Source: Adiantum capillus-veneris
Taxonomy: Eukaryota > Streptophyta > Polypodiopsida > Polypodiales > Pteridaceae
Direction: 5' to 3'
Assembly: GCA_014529385.2 (NCBI GenBank)
Contig: CM043969.1
Coordinates: forward strand, 26,491,946 to 26,555,945
DNA: 64,000 bases
Positions 1-11,589 of this stretch are shown piece by piece. The position numbers and the translations under genes were made by a program. Under the pieces are notes generated by a model. It had not been told where the DNA came from. It ran no database searches and was given only the letters and a program-made list of their open reading frames with translations. The stretch's first letter is position 1; the number at the start of each line of letters is the position of its first letter.

Positions 1-16
1 AGTCGACTTCTTCGAT

Positions 17-420
17 CGAGGAGTATTACTCAAAGTTTGTTACTCTTCGAAGATATGCTCCTAGAATGACCCTGGATCAGCAAGTAGCACGGTTTTGCCA
101 AGGGCTCATTGACCCCTTGAACAATGGCTGGAAGCTCTCAGACCGGAAACTCTCCATGATGCCTTGCTAAGGGCTAAACCCTTCGCTATGGACATTCAGA
201 AGGTCAATCAGAATAGGAGGAATCATTTGGCGAAAATGGCAAGGACAAAGGTTTGGAATAATAGACCAACCAACCAAGCAAGCATATGAACAGCGCCCAA
301 TAGTAGCCACTACCGCAGTTATGGAATTTCCAAATGTACGTTGGTATGAGTGCAACGAATTCGGGCATTACCAATCTAAATGCCCCAAGAAGACTCAAGC
401 AACCAGCGCAATGCCATACC
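17..420 (+). pseudogene. Gag remnant with damaged zinc knuckle
   Basis: From base 17 the frame reads like the C-terminal half of a gypsy capsid domain (SIEEYYSKFVTL, then LDQQVARFCQGL). A frameshift near 130 moves the reading into the frame ending RRNHLAKMARTK. Near 343-390 a CCHC nucleic-acid-binding knuckle is recognisable as WYECNEFGHYQSKC. The position normally held by the first Cys is Trp, so zinc binding would be lost. The N-terminal part of Gag is outside the window. Confidence 0.75.
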
Positions 421-599
421 TCTAAATGTCTATGGGCGAGGACAACCTAATGGAAGAGTAGGACGTGGAAGGGTAAACAAAGGACGAGGGCGTGGAGCTA
501 CCACCAGAGTAAATGCCGCAGTGGTACAACCAACCGTGGGAGATGAAGCAGAGGAGAGAGCAACCTTGCATGCTACAATTGACAACCCCAATGGTTGCG

Positions 600-2440
600 A
601 GCAATACGCAGTCATTCATACGCCAGGATCTCTCAGAGGTGAACAAGTTAACTTCCTTATAGATTGTGGTAGTACTCTTTCATTTCATTCACCCAGATGC
701 ATGAGGAAGCTAAAGCTATATAAGTATCCAACAAGAAAATAGTTGTAGAGTTAGCAAACGGCAAGGAAGTAGTATCTCAACACTCTACAGGTATAATCGA
801 CTTTGACCTAGGGGGACACCCAACTTCTGCTCAATTTTGAACCCTACCTTTAGGATTCTTTGATGGGATACTAGGGATGGACTGGCTAAAACAAAGCAGG
901 CCAACATCGATGCATTGTGCACAAGGGAACTTTACCTTTACAGATACCTTGTGTAACGAAGTCTTAATCCAAGGGAAAAATGGGAGACCTAGGGCTACTC
1001 TAGTTAAGGCCAGCAGACTTTTGAAGGGACTGAGAAAGGGGCAGCAAATTTATGCGGTAGAGCTCAACAAGGTGGACCAATCAGACACAAGACTTCGACC
1101 AAACTGGTTGAGGGAGTACGATGATGTATTCCCTGAAGATCTTACGAATCTTCCACCACATAGAGAGGTAGATCATGAGATTGAGACTATCCCTGGATGT
1201 GAATCTATCTCAAAGCGACCTTATAAAATGTCAATTCCAGAGGCCATAGAACTCAAGGAACAACTTAGGCAACTCAGTGAACAAGGATTCATTCGACCCA
1301 GTACTTCTCCTTGGGACGCACCAGTTATTTTTCAGAAGAAAAAGGATGGGACCTTAAGGCTATGCATAGATTACCGTGGACTGAACCAGGTAACTGTCAA
1401 AAACAAGTATCCAATTCCAAGGATTGACGAACACTTGGACAAACTCCATGGTGCCAAAACGTTTACAAATATTGATCTAAGGTCAGGATATTACCAAATC
1501 ACGATCAGGAATCAGACATTCCAAAGACAGCTTTCAACACTAGGTATGGACACTACGAATTCACAATAATGTCCTTTGGTCTAACAAATGCTCCTGCAAG
1601 CTTCAATCGACTTATGCAGGATATTTTCAGACCTTGTCTGGACAATTTTGTCCTGGCTTTCTTTGACGACATTCTGATCTATTCTAAGAATGAGGCAGAT
1701 CATGAAGAACATGTTCGCAAAGTACTTGATCTTCTTCGAGAACACCAACTTTACACTAAAGCGAGCAAGTGTACCTTCTGCTCACCAAAGGTCAATTATC
1801 TTGGATTTCTCATATCGGCCGAAGGGATTTCAGTGGACCCAGATAAAGTCAAGGATATTGCTGATTGGCCTCAACCATCCACCGTCAGCGAAGTAAGAGG
1901 ATTTCTTGGGATAACGGGATGGTACAAGATTTTTGTCAAGGACTATGCACGTATTGCTGCACCTTTGACCGAGCTCCTGAAGAAAGGAATGAGGATCGAA
2001 TGGAAGACATAGCACGAGTCTAGTTTTGCTAAGTTAAAAGAATTCTTGGTCTTAGCTCCTATCTTAAAGCTTCCAAATTTCAGTAAGGAATTTGAAGTAG
2101 CAACCGATGCTAGCAAATTTGCTTTAGGTGGAGTTCTTACTCAGGAAGGAAGACCGGTGGCGTATACTTCATGAAAGCTGAGGGATCATGAGAAGAATTT
2201 TCGTACTCACGATTTGGAACTTTTAGCGGTTATACATGCGCTGAAGTTATGGAGACATTATCTTCTCGGATGCAAGTTTCAACTAGTTACAGACCACAAG
2301 AGCTTAAAAATGGATTTTTACTCAACCTATCCTCAATATGCGACAACGGCGATGGATAGAACTCTTGCAAGAATATGACCTTGACATAAATTATAGACCA
2401 GGGAAGGAAAATGTCGTTGCAGATGGACTCAACAGAAAAT
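600..2440 (+). pseudogene. Protease, reverse transcriptase and RNase H remnant of the chromovirus
   Basis: The protease appears as FLIDCGST near 650 and ends at ILGMDWLKQ near 870. The canonical DSG/DTG is DCG here. Reverse transcriptase follows: the [11 protein letters not shown] block near 1360, MSFGLTNAPASF at 1569 and the catalytic FFDDILIYS near 1660, with the thumb region to about 2000. RNase H follows, with VATDASKFALGG near 2098 and the TDHKSL block near 2290. Frameshifts at about 735, 1510 and 2308 and stops at 838, 2010 and 2172 break it. I identify the family from these blocks, not from a search. Confidence 0.9.
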
Positions 2441-3717
2441 CTTTTCTCGGAGCTATCTCTATTCCAAATAACCTTATCTTGGATAGAATTAAAGAAGCAT
2501 CTTTGGCAGATCCAGAATACCAACGTATAGTATCATTAGTCCAGCAGAATAAGATGCCTCAAGCTAAAGATTACTCTCTTATGGGAGGATGTCTTTACTT
2601 CAGACATAGGCTCTATGTACCCAGAGACCCAGCTTTAAAGAGGACTATTCTATATGAAGCACACGATAGCCCTACATCAGGACATCCGGGTTATGCTAAG
2701 ACTCTTCAAACTATCAGAAGGAGTTATTTTTGGTATGGAATGAAAGGAGACATACTTCGCTATGTGAGGAAATGTCTTTCTTATCAAGGGATAAAAGCTG
2801 AAAGAATCAAGTTACCAAGGCAACTTCAACCTCTTGACATACCCCAGATGAAATGGGAATGCATCAGTATGGACTTTGTTACAGGATTACCTTCTACATG
2901 AGGATATGACTCTGTATTTGTGGTTGTTGATATGCTCACAAAAGTGGCTCATCTAATACCTATAAAGACAACCTTTACTGCTTTGGATATTAGCCGAGTA
3001 TTCATCAAGGAAATTTTTAGGTTACTTGGTTTACCCAAGCGTATCGTCAGTGATAGAGATAACAAGTTTACATCAAAGTTTTGGACTTCTCTTTTCCAAT
3101 CTATTGGGTCACAATTAGCCTTCAGCACAGCGTATCATTCGCAGTAAGATGGGCAAACTAAAAGAGTAAATCAAGTCATTGAGGACATTCTCAGGGCCTA
3201 TTGTTCGCAAGAGCCAAAGAAGTGGTTACAATATCTTCCTTTGGTAAAATATGCTTACAATTCTTCCGAACACAGAAGCATTGGAATGTCACCCTTCAAA
3301 GCTCTTTATGGACAAGAATGTTTAGCACCGCTTAACTTTTCATACCCAACCATCAGGGTAGAAGCCTCTAAGAAGATGCTAGAAGACATGGAAGCTCAGA
3401 CTAAAGCCATTCGCCAAGATATCCAAGCCGCTCAGGAAAGACAAAAGCATTATGCAGATAAGAATCGATCAGAACGGACCTTCAAGGAAGGAGAAAAATT
3501 TTTTCTACGAGTTCGACCGAAGAAAAGCAACTTATCATTAGGAAGGTACACGAAACTAAGCCCGAGATATTGTGGACCCTTCGAAATCACTAAGGTTGTG
3601 AGTGATCAGGCATACAAGCTCAAGTTACCCGCAAACATAAAGGTTCACGATGTATTTCACGTCAGCCTACTCAAACCCTACATTCCTAACCCCGATCAAC
3701 TCTTGGACTCAGATTAG
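2441..3717 (+). pseudogene. Integrase remnant of the chromovirus
   Basis: The frame from 2338 onwards carries the integrase HHCC region (HPGYAKTLQTIRRSYFWYG near 2680, then a damaged CLSYQ where a CxxC pair is usual). The core begins with SMDFVTGLPST near 2870. The second catalytic Asp is in IVSDRDNKF near 3045, and the region of the third catalytic residue is around 3150, just past the TAA at 3145. TGA at 2899 and TAA at 3145 interrupt the core. The C-terminal part runs to the GPFEITKV and FHVSLLKPY blocks that typically precede a chromodomain. Confidence 0.88.
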
Positions 3718-3723
3718 ATAGTT

Positions 3724-3906
3724 ATGCCAGCACAAGGAATTCTCGAACTTCAACCTAATTACGTCCTTGAATCAAGAGAAAGAAAGCTACGAAACAGGGC
3801 AATTACCGAGCACCTTGTGAAGTGGAAAGATTATCCTGAAGAAAACGCTACTTGGGAGGACGAATCAACGCTCATAAAGGATTATCCTAATAAATTCTTG
3901 AGATGA
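3724..3906 (+). pseudogene. Integrase-tail chromodomain
   Basis: After a TAG at 3715 the same frame continues for 60 codons and ends with TGA at 3904. The segment ITEHLVKWKDYPEENATW is a chromodomain core. Chromodomains at the integrase tail define chromoviruses and are thought to direct insertion to particular chromatin. The domain itself looks intact although it is cut off from integrase by the stop. Confidence 0.88.
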
Positions 3907-3928
3907 GGACATCTCAAATTTTTCACAT

Positions 3929-3950
3929 TGGGGAGGTTGTAAGATCTCTG
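3929..3950 (+). other. Polypurine tract and putative start of the 3' LTR
   Basis: A purine-rich run (ttggggaggt) lies just after the chromodomain stop and is followed by TGTAAGATC at 3938, which has the TGT start of plant LTRs. The right end of this LTR cannot be set because the 5' copy is outside the window. Confidence 0.5.
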
Positions 3951-4448
3951 ACCCCGAGCTAAGGATCACTTCTGTACTACAAAATAATCATACTGCAAAA
4001 AGTTACTAATTTTGGCAGTTTTCTAAATCTATCGGTGCCAAGATGTTTAGAATGTTGTAGAGCTTTCAAAAATGAATAAAAACAATTTTTGTGAGAATTT
4101 TCCTAAAATAGTAAGTTTTTGGTCACCCGACCCGTCTAGTTTTGACCGTCTCGACAAACTGCACCCGTACCCCGAATTTGAAACAATGCATTTTCCGACA
4201 CCAGGGGTTGCTAAATATGGCGGGTACTTGGGATTATGCACCTTAGCTCCAGCTCAGTACAGCAAGTTTCAGCATTAAAATCTGATTTGAATTTCCCGTC
4301 TTAGGTTAAAATTAATTTTTCTAAGGTTTGTGCGAGGAGCACCGGGGCTCGGGGGCTGTGTGGGAACAAGCCCCAGGCCATTGCAGGCTTGAGATAGCAG
4401 GAAAGGGCGTCCTCACACACTGATAGGGCTCGTGGGGGTCTATCCATG

Positions 4449-4449
<1 letters not shown>

Positions 4450-4512
<63 letters not shown>
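4450..4512. repeat. (AG)n microsatellite
   Basis: About 31 uninterrupted AG units. A CA-rich stretch follows at about 4643-4725. Open frames across both are artefacts of the dinucleotide repeat. Confidence 0.97.
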
Positions 4513-4513
<1 letters not shown>

Positions 4514-6787
4514 AAGTGAGTTATAAAGCAAGTTGGACACTTGCTAGCAATGCAACTAGAGCTGCCTTGCATGACCTTGGTGCTCCTCCAGATGAAATTA
4601 GCAGCAGGGGTCGACCCCTCTAGCTTGAGAAAACTAAGGGCATGCTCACACACACACAAAGACATATATGCTCACACTCACATACTCAGTACACACACAC
4701 AACACTCCTACACACACATACATTGGGGAGGTGCTATCGGCACACAAAACTTATAGAGGAGGATCAAAGGACGGAAGTGCTGCCCAATTCTCGCCACAAG
4801 AACTCCTTTGGATCAGCAAATCAAGTAAAATTCAGCCCAACCTACGGTAATCAAAGTTAATTTTCATGCTTATGCTGCAATTCTCTCTATCATTCTCTTA
4901 ATCCCGCTTGTATTAAGCATAATCCTAGCTAATCTACGCTCTAATTCACTATATCATTAGCCTATTGCATAATCTTACTCTCAATTGTCAATTATGCAAG
5001 TAATTAAACTCTCCTAATCATAAATTAATGCATGATTAGCAAGAAGGATTTAACCGCTAGCCATCACAGTGAATGAATGATAGAATTAAACCAAACTCTA
5101 GCAACATGGTTAAATGATCAAATTCAATCTATCATTTCACAATGATCAGTTAGCTAAAATTCAAATTGCACATGATTAAGGTGTAATTAGAGAAATTAAT
5201 TCCCTACGGTTATCTCTAGAAAGGAAACTCTCTCACCTATGCACATGGTAATTCTGCATTGCATTAGTGAAGCAATTATTATACCTAATTCATCTCTAGT
5301 ACTCTAATTAAGCAAGAACTAATTATCTAGGCCGAGTAATTTTTTCTAGGGTCAATTCCCATAAGAACAAGTGAGATGCTATCCTAAATTGATGTAGCTA
5401 TGAACAATTACCATGTCTTGAAGTAAATCTAATCCTCTCGCATAAGAGGAATTGCTCGTTGAGACTAATCTTGTCATCTTGGTTGTCATGATATTCTCGA
5501 ACACTAGTTCTTTTTTTTCCCGAATTTATCAATTTAAAGTAGTGAGTATAAAACGGCCCAACAAAGAGGACTCGTTTCAGTGGATCTCACGACTGTGAGG
5601 CTGGCACGAGCAACTCTAACGGGAAGTGGAAAGCTCCCATGGTCGAGCAAGCACCGGCCATCTCATGAAGTAACGACGACGAGGAGATTGTTGAGGTAGG
5701 TCAAAAATTCAATTCAAGTATTGTTTAATTAACATTGCATTCGATAAGGTAGGAAGGAAACATATCCCCAAACATGTTGGAAATCCAACGAAGACCACGG
5801 CATTTAAATTAAGTGTATTTTTATTCAAGTAGGAAAGAATGATTTTGGAATATACTGTCTGAAGTAGGAAAGATTGTTTGCTAGGGAAAATTTAGCTCGG
5901 CCAATTCAGTTTCAATTCCAATGTTGATTTAGTCCATATCCCCCTCTTGATCACAGAGGGGGCGCTCACGAAGATTTCGCAGTAGCTAAAGTTACTAGCT
6001 TAGGGCCTCTATCCACGACTTACGTTCTTTGCGGTGGATACCCACGACTTGCATTCTTTGCGGTGGGATGTCCATGTCGTGATTTTTATGCGGTGGACAA
6101 GTCTAGTTGTATGGGCAACTAGGTGACAACGGGTGGAGTTAACACTTGCTGGGGGATTTCGTGCCTCCAGAACATTGGAATTTTTAATGAAATGAGTTTT
6201 GAGTGAATTTTTACTAGAAAAGATTGTTTTGGTGCCGCTTGTAATACTGTCTGAAGGGCTGTCCTAATGAATCTTGTGAATCAGAACTTAATCAATGAAC
6301 TTATATGTTGAACAACCATTGTGGTAGCAATCAGGACACACAAAGAAGTGTGAGTGTGGTGGTGGAAAGTGGGGGCTTGGCTCGGGTTGCCAATGCCTAT
6401 GAAAAGGGTGGTTCCGATTGGTCGAGAACTCTCTGTCCCCATAGTATAGTAAATGACGCTAGAATTGCTCATTGCACCAAAAGCAGTGAGGTCCCAAGTG
6501 TACGTGCCTCTAAAAGCAATGGGGAAAAAGGCACTCAAGACTTATCTCCTTCTGGAAGATGAGTCTTAGGACCGATAATTGGTTAGACATGCTTTTCCCT
6601 ACGGGGTGGAACTAGATCTCGTTGCTAGTAGGCTCAACTCAATTCACTTGGTGATGAGAGCTTGTCGGCTAGTTGATCCCTTAAACCACTTTGTTTGCTT
6701 CCGCTATAAATCTAGTGGCCACTAGGTTTACCATCAGAACCGCCGTTTGAGATGACGGGGTGGGGACCTCACAGCTCATAAGTCTAT
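4513..6787. other. AT-rich stretch without recognisable genes
   Basis: No conserved coding signal was seen on either strand. The stretch from about 4860 to 5520 is AT-rich and stop-dense. It could include the leader or 5' LTR of the element whose ORFs begin near 6788, but no sequence matching the putative LTR at 13988-14440 was found here. Confidence 0.5.
6011..6096. repeat. Three imperfect tandem copies of a ~28-bp unit
   Basis: Units start at about 6011, 6040 and 6069. Each has a CCACGACTT-like head (CCATGTCGTG in the third) and ends in GCGGTGG. The third copy has diverged most. Confidence 0.8.
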
Positions 6788-6876
6788 ATGAACCTTAGAT
6801 CTGGTCGTGTACTAGGAAATCATGGTATACTCGAAGAAACCTCCAATAGAGTATCTACCGAAGAAAGCATAAATCA

Positions 6877-7668
6877 ATGCAATTCCTTGCACACAATTCC
6901 TGGAGGAGTCTCAGAAACCTTTCAAATTCAACATCCAAAATTTCTTCTTACTCGACTCACTTGGAAACCGGAACGACAATGTGCTATAAGCATATACTAT
7001 CTTTTTACAAGACTAACCGTCATGGAGCCTCGGTTTACTTGGACCCTAACGAGGAGTATGCTATTCGCATTGATGACCATGGTATTGAGTTCAAAGAAGA
7101 GGTTAGGACAAACAAACAAGGAAAAATGTACATGGATCGAAACGGAACTCGGTATTTACAGGTCGAAAACCCTGACGTGATAGACAAAAGGGGGTTAGAA
7201 GTAAACACCATGATCCCAGATATGTCAGCAAAAGAAGGACCACCAACTTTAGAATTCGAGGGATATGATCAAGTAGACTTGAAGCCTTTGAAACGGCTTA
7301 GTACAAATAATCCTAGGATCGGAGTCTATTATTGGGAAGATAGAAACATAAAAGATCTTCTGTGGACTTCTCATGCCAAACCAGGACAATTAACGGTCAT
7401 GAAGATCATCTATATCTTCAAGATCAAAGATAAGGGATCAGCATACCTACCAACCTACCTGTTTTGGGATTGTTATAGCAACAACTTTGTTATGATGACT
7501 CCTAAGGAGGTAGAACAAACCAAATACCAGGGGTATTCCATACGGGATTGGATATTGGGGCAAGGACCAGAAACAATTCCAAGAGATGAACACCGTGAGA
7601 GATCATCTAAGAGTAATGTGAAGAAACCAGAAACCACCTCATCACGTAGAAAACCGAGTGACACTTAG
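6877..7668 (+). CDS. Unrecognised retroelement-associated ORF upstream of gag
   Basis: A 263-codon open frame with no internal stop ends with TAG at 7666. An overlapping frame from 6788 begins MNLRSGR, a type of start often seen just inside plant gypsy elements, so the true N-terminus may be a frameshifted join of the two. The body is soluble and charged, without signal peptide or membrane segment. A Trp/Tyr-rich middle (IGVYYWEDRNIKDLLW) leads to a basic, Ser-rich tail. I do not recognise the family. Its position 5' of the gag-like region suggests an element-encoded protein. It is more open than the broken gag and pol around it. Confidence 0.45.
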   Translation: MQFLAHNSWRSLRNLSNSTSKISSYSTHLETGTTMCYKHILSFYKTNRHGASVYLDPNEEYAIRIDDHGIEFKEEVRTNKQGKMYMDRNGTRYLQVENPDVIDKRGLEVNTMIPDMSAKEGPPTLEFEGYDQVDLKPLKRLSTNNPRIGVYYWEDRNIKDLLWTSHAKPGQLTVMKIIYIFKIKDKGSAYLPTYLFWDCYSNNFVMMTPKEVEQTKYQGYSIRDWILGQGPETIPRDEHRERSSKSNVKKPETTSSRRKPSDT

Positions 7669-7818
7669 GCCACTCCAGGGCTACATGAGTCACTATTTCC
7701 AACAGACTGGTTTGAAGGACTCGGAACAGGACCAACTCCCAGAAGACCTTGAGTTGAACCAAACAGACACGTCAGACCAGCTGATTTTCAAAAATGGGTC
7801 AAAAAATACAGTGGATCA

Positions 7819-9403
7819 GTGGATCCATACGACCACTTAGAAAGCTTTAAGCAAGTGCTAAGAGCAGAGCGTATATTCGATTTCCATACTCAATTCGAGG
7901 GGTTTGGAATGACATTAGAAGAAAAAGCATTGACATGGTTCCAAAATATTCCACCTAGGTCAATCATGGACTTGAACGCATTAGCTCAAGGATTTGTAGC
8001 TGCTTGTTCCAAAATGGGGATCAAACATAATACGGTAGCTCAATTCTATAGCTTGAAACAGAAACATGGAGCACAGAAGCACAATATTTGTTTCTGGAGG
8101 GATTGCTAAACAAAGAACTTCATGCTATACTCTATAGTAAAAAGCATACAACCCTAGAAGCGTGTGTGTCTAATGATATTGACCTAGGAGACAATTTTCA
8201 ACGAAGAAGATGTCCCTAAGGATAACCAAAGCGAGAAGACAACATCCACAAAACCAGCACAAGTGGGAACGGCTGTTGCAGCACCACTCTTAGCCATAGA
8301 AGATATGCTAAAAAGAATGAACGACATGATGAACAACATGCAAAAAGCACCTATGAGAGGACTAGGACAAGGGATACCTCCACAGGGACAACCAATTAGG
8401 CCACAAAAATGGTGTGCAATCGAGGGTAAATGGACCAACCATGAGACTCACGAGTGCTACTTCATACCAAAGTATGATGGGAATGTTCAGTACGTGCCCA
8501 TGAGGCCACAAGGACAACCCATGTACATATATCACCCTAATATGGCCCAAGCTCAAATACCACCAATGGTTATGGAAAGACCTCAACCTGTGTTGGGACA
8601 ACAACCTCCGTATCCAGGACATAATGCAGTGCCTGTAAAGTACATGCACTCTGAAGGAGTCATAGATGAACAAGCATTAGTGCATGTTACACCCTATGCA
8701 AAGCCTAGTCCATCTACAGTAATGATAGAAGGAGATTGGTATAATCCACATCCACCACCAATGGAAGAAACCGTGACTTATGCTCCACTAGAGCTAGCAC
8801 CAATGTATTATGTAGCTAATCAAGGTGTCATACCTCCCATGGGAAGACCCATGATGAAGCTTAGAACAGAAAAATGTCATATGTGGTGCTGATGACCATT
8901 GGAAAAACGAATGCCCAGAGCCTAACAAAACCCTCAAACCAATTGAAGCCTATTGCATACAATGTTGCAAAAAGGGAGAACACTTTCCGGAAGATTTTCT
9001 TAAAAAACCTTTGAACAAGGGTAAAACCGTAGTAAACGTAGTTCAAGTGATGCCTAGTAGCTCATCAGAGAGTGAACCGACTGTTCCAATCAAGGTAATC
9101 ACTAGATCCCAGGCAAAGAAAAAGAAACATGACTCCTTTGATGATTCGGAGAATACGAAAGTTTCTTCTCAAAGAATCAAAAGGAGCAGAAATAAAAGAT
9201 ATGAGATGAGAAAACAAAAACAACGGGCTGAAATCGAGGAGAAAGCAAAGAAGCTAGTTCAGGACAAGTTGAAAGAAACTAGCAGTGAATTCAAGGAAAC
9301 AACCATGAAATGTGGAGGATCCATTCTGGTTGATAAAATTTTTGAGCCTATTAATGCCGCGTTGGAAGCCTACCAAGCAGAACTTAAAGCAGGCCAAACA
9401 TGA
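7819..9403 (+). pseudogene. Gag-like region with zinc knuckles, frameshifted
   Basis: The segment at 7819-8109 reads like a retrotransposon gag domain (DPYDHLESFKQVL, then EEKALTWFQNIP). Later frames (8263-8892) are Pro/Met/Gln-rich. Near 8876-9000 another frame carries cysteine clusters resembling zinc knuckles (CGADDHWKNEC and YCIQCCKKGEHF). The last part (9011-9403) is highly basic and helical. At least three frame changes are needed to join these pieces (near 8105, 8260 and 8870). The protein would normally package the element's RNA. Confidence 0.7.
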
Positions 9404-10320
9404 AAAACAAATGGAAAAACTATCCATCTCTAGACATGGAAGAAGCTAAGCTGGAAGCTTATCAAAATTTGGTAAGAATCACGCAGGAAATGCTGGAAAA
9501 ACAAAAGCCCAAGCTTGAAACTATTGCAAAACCTGAAGAGCTTGTGGTAAAAGAAATGAAGCAAAATTTGATGTGGTGGCAGAACCCCACCTTGAAACAA
9601 ACGAACCAAAGCTCATAGTGCCTGACAGCGAAGATGCCTTAGACAGAATTCCATTCGTAGAGGAAGACTGGCCAAGACACTTATGGAAAAAAGTGAGAGA
9701 GATCAATTGTGGGAGCCTAACTCTAAAGTCAGCTCCTATAGAGGAATTTTGGTTGGATAACCCACCTTCTGATATGAACATGGATTTACAATCCTTGTAC
9801 AGGGATTGCGGATCGGAAGCTTCAAGAATGTCGAAACCATTGACATCAAAAACATTACCTTCTTACTTGGGAGATAACAAACTTACTTGGGAGATAACAA
9901 AGATGAATCCATTGTGTGCAAGACCACTCAAGTAAAAAGAGTTGAACGGACCCTAGAAGTAGACAACATTCATTCAATCATGTCTACACCCATCCAATGC
10001 ACTCTTACCTTGGGAGAACTGTTAAAACTCAGACCATACTTATGGAATGATTTACAGAAAACCCTAGAGAAGGTGGGGATAACGGGGTTAATCTTGAAGA
10101 ATTTGGGAAATTTGAAAATGAAATGGAAAACAAAGAGATTCGATCAGTTCCTATGAACAAAGTCGGAGAATATTATAAAGGGGAAGAAGGAAACACCACC
10201 CTCCCATTGAAATATAATGACATTGAAACCATGGCAATACTGACTAGTGGAGTTGGCATAGCCATAGCCACTAAAGCAGTATGGGAATATTGGGGACAGC
10301 CAACCATTAAACAAACTTGA
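9404..10320 (+). pseudogene. Fragmented gag-pol linker, unrecognised
   Basis: Short overlapping open frames (9400-9618, 9573-9935, 9887-10156 and 10123-10320) in shifting phase. One of them reads GVGIAIATKAVWEYWG near 10250. An exact 20-bp tandem duplication at 9862-9901 accounts for one phase change. No domain is recognised. Confidence 0.45.
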
Positions 10321-10524
10321 ATGAAATTGCAGTTGGTTGACGGACACATTGAGAGACCCTTAGGACTACTTGAAAAAGTGATAGTTAATTCTTGTGGAAT
10401 TGAATATCAACACACGTTTGCCATAGTAGACTTTGGGAAAAAACTCAACTATGAAATCATATTGGGAAGACCTTTCATGCGACAGGTACAGCTTATCTAA
10501 GATTGGAGAAACAACTATCTGTAC
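10321..10524 (+). pseudogene. Retroviral-type aspartic protease C-terminal half
   Basis: The frame reads LVDGHIERPLGLLEKV and then IILGRPFMRQ near 10450. This is the flap-to-C-terminal block of plant gypsy proteases. A TAA at 10498 interrupts it just before DWRNNYLYL, which is the usual continuation. The catalytic DTG part upstream is not clearly seen. Confidence 0.72.
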
Positions 10525-11307
10525 TTGAAGCAAGTGGGATCTATAACAAGAGTCAATCTAAAGGATCACACTTATAGAGATGTCTTGAAAACACCCATCC
10601 AGGAGTTTGATTCAGTCTCTTCAGCTGAAACTAAACTCCCATCCTGGTTAAACAAAGACACTCCTATTTGGATGTGTGCAGTTTCAGAAAACGGAAGCTT
10701 AAGACGAGAAGAATGTATCCTAGAAAGGGACTGCACAGACGAAGCCTACGTACCTGAACCCTTTCCAGAACATTTGTTCGAGCCATTCGAGTGGACTCAA
10801 ATTTTAGCAACAATGGATGTATGTGTGAATACGTCTATGTCTACTCAATTTTTCGATGAGGATGGCTACGACATAATTCCTATCCAAATGATTTTAATCC
10901 TCAACATTGAAAACAAAGATGAAGAACCTAAGGACTTAATGAAAGCTCAACAAGTCTTTTCAGACCTCTATTACGATGCAACTGATGAGTTAGATGAACA
11001 CTCAGCTACCTCAGAAGATTCGGGGTCAGAAAAAGAGCATATGAGAACTAAGTTACTCTTAAAAGGAGGGGAGGAAAAAAAATTTGACTTTCCAAACCAG
11101 AAATCAAGAAGACAAAAATGGTATAGACGGAAGAGAGACGCCAAAATTGTGATGCCATCAGTCTCCAGTAAAACACAATTCCTGATGCAGATAGATGCTA
11201 ATGATTGTGTCAAAGACAAAATAACTAGCAGATATCCTTCAAACAAAAACTCAGAAATGTCTCAAACATCGAGAAAACCAAGGAAGGGTACTCAAGGAAA
11301 ATCATAG
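10525..11307 (+). CDS. Protease-RT linker ORF of the element
   Basis: A 260-codon open frame in phase with the protease remnant just upstream. It begins right after DWRNNYLYL. The middle is acidic (DEHSATSEDSGSEKEH near residue 157) and the end is basic (RRQKWYRRKRDAK). Variable acidic linkers between protease and reverse transcriptase are common in large plant gypsy polyproteins. I see no catalytic motif. It ends with TAG at 11305. Confidence 0.55.
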   Translation: MKQVGSITRVNLKDHTYRDVLKTPIQEFDSVSSAETKLPSWLNKDTPIWMCAVSENGSLRREECILERDCTDEAYVPEPFPEHLFEPFEWTQILATMDVCVNTSMSTQFFDEDGYDIIPIQMILILNIENKDEEPKDLMKAQQVFSDLYYDATDELDEHSATSEDSGSEKEHMRTKLLLKGGEEKKFDFPNQKSRRQKWYRRKRDAKIVMPSVSSKTQFLMQIDANDCVKDKITSRYPSNKNSEMSQTSRKPRKGTQGKS

Positions 11308-11589
11308 GATAGGAAACCACTCATGACCAGAGTCGAGCGGAAAAAGAAATATCAAGAGTTGAAAAAGCTCTAAAGGAGATATACACAATTGAAATGGAAA
11401 CCACGGAAGAGGATAGTAAGGATATAATGCATGTTCCATCCCATTACAGAAAGTATACTCTCCAAGATCAGAAAATCATAGTTGAGCAACCTGTTAGGGA
11501 ACTATGAAAACAAGGCGAGTCTTACGAAGGGCCTGAAAACGCTAAAAAGATAGACCTGGCTAAACCAGGAGAAGAGCCTACACGTGCTT

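Larger units (their letters stand above)
1..3906 (+). mobile_element. Decayed chromodomain Ty3/gypsy retrotransposon, internal region
   Basis: The order gag zinc knuckle, protease, reverse transcriptase, RNase H, integrase, chromodomain is that of a plant chromovirus. The coding frame is broken by at least four frameshifts (near 130, 735, 1510 and 2308) and by in-frame stops at 838, 2010, 2172, 2899, 3145 and 3715, so the copy cannot make a working polyprotein. Several stops read as C-to-T or G-to-A changes of a normal codon, for example TGA at 2172 where Arg is usual. The 5' LTR and primer site lie left of the window. The internal region ends at a purine-rich tract near 3930. Confidence 0.92.
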
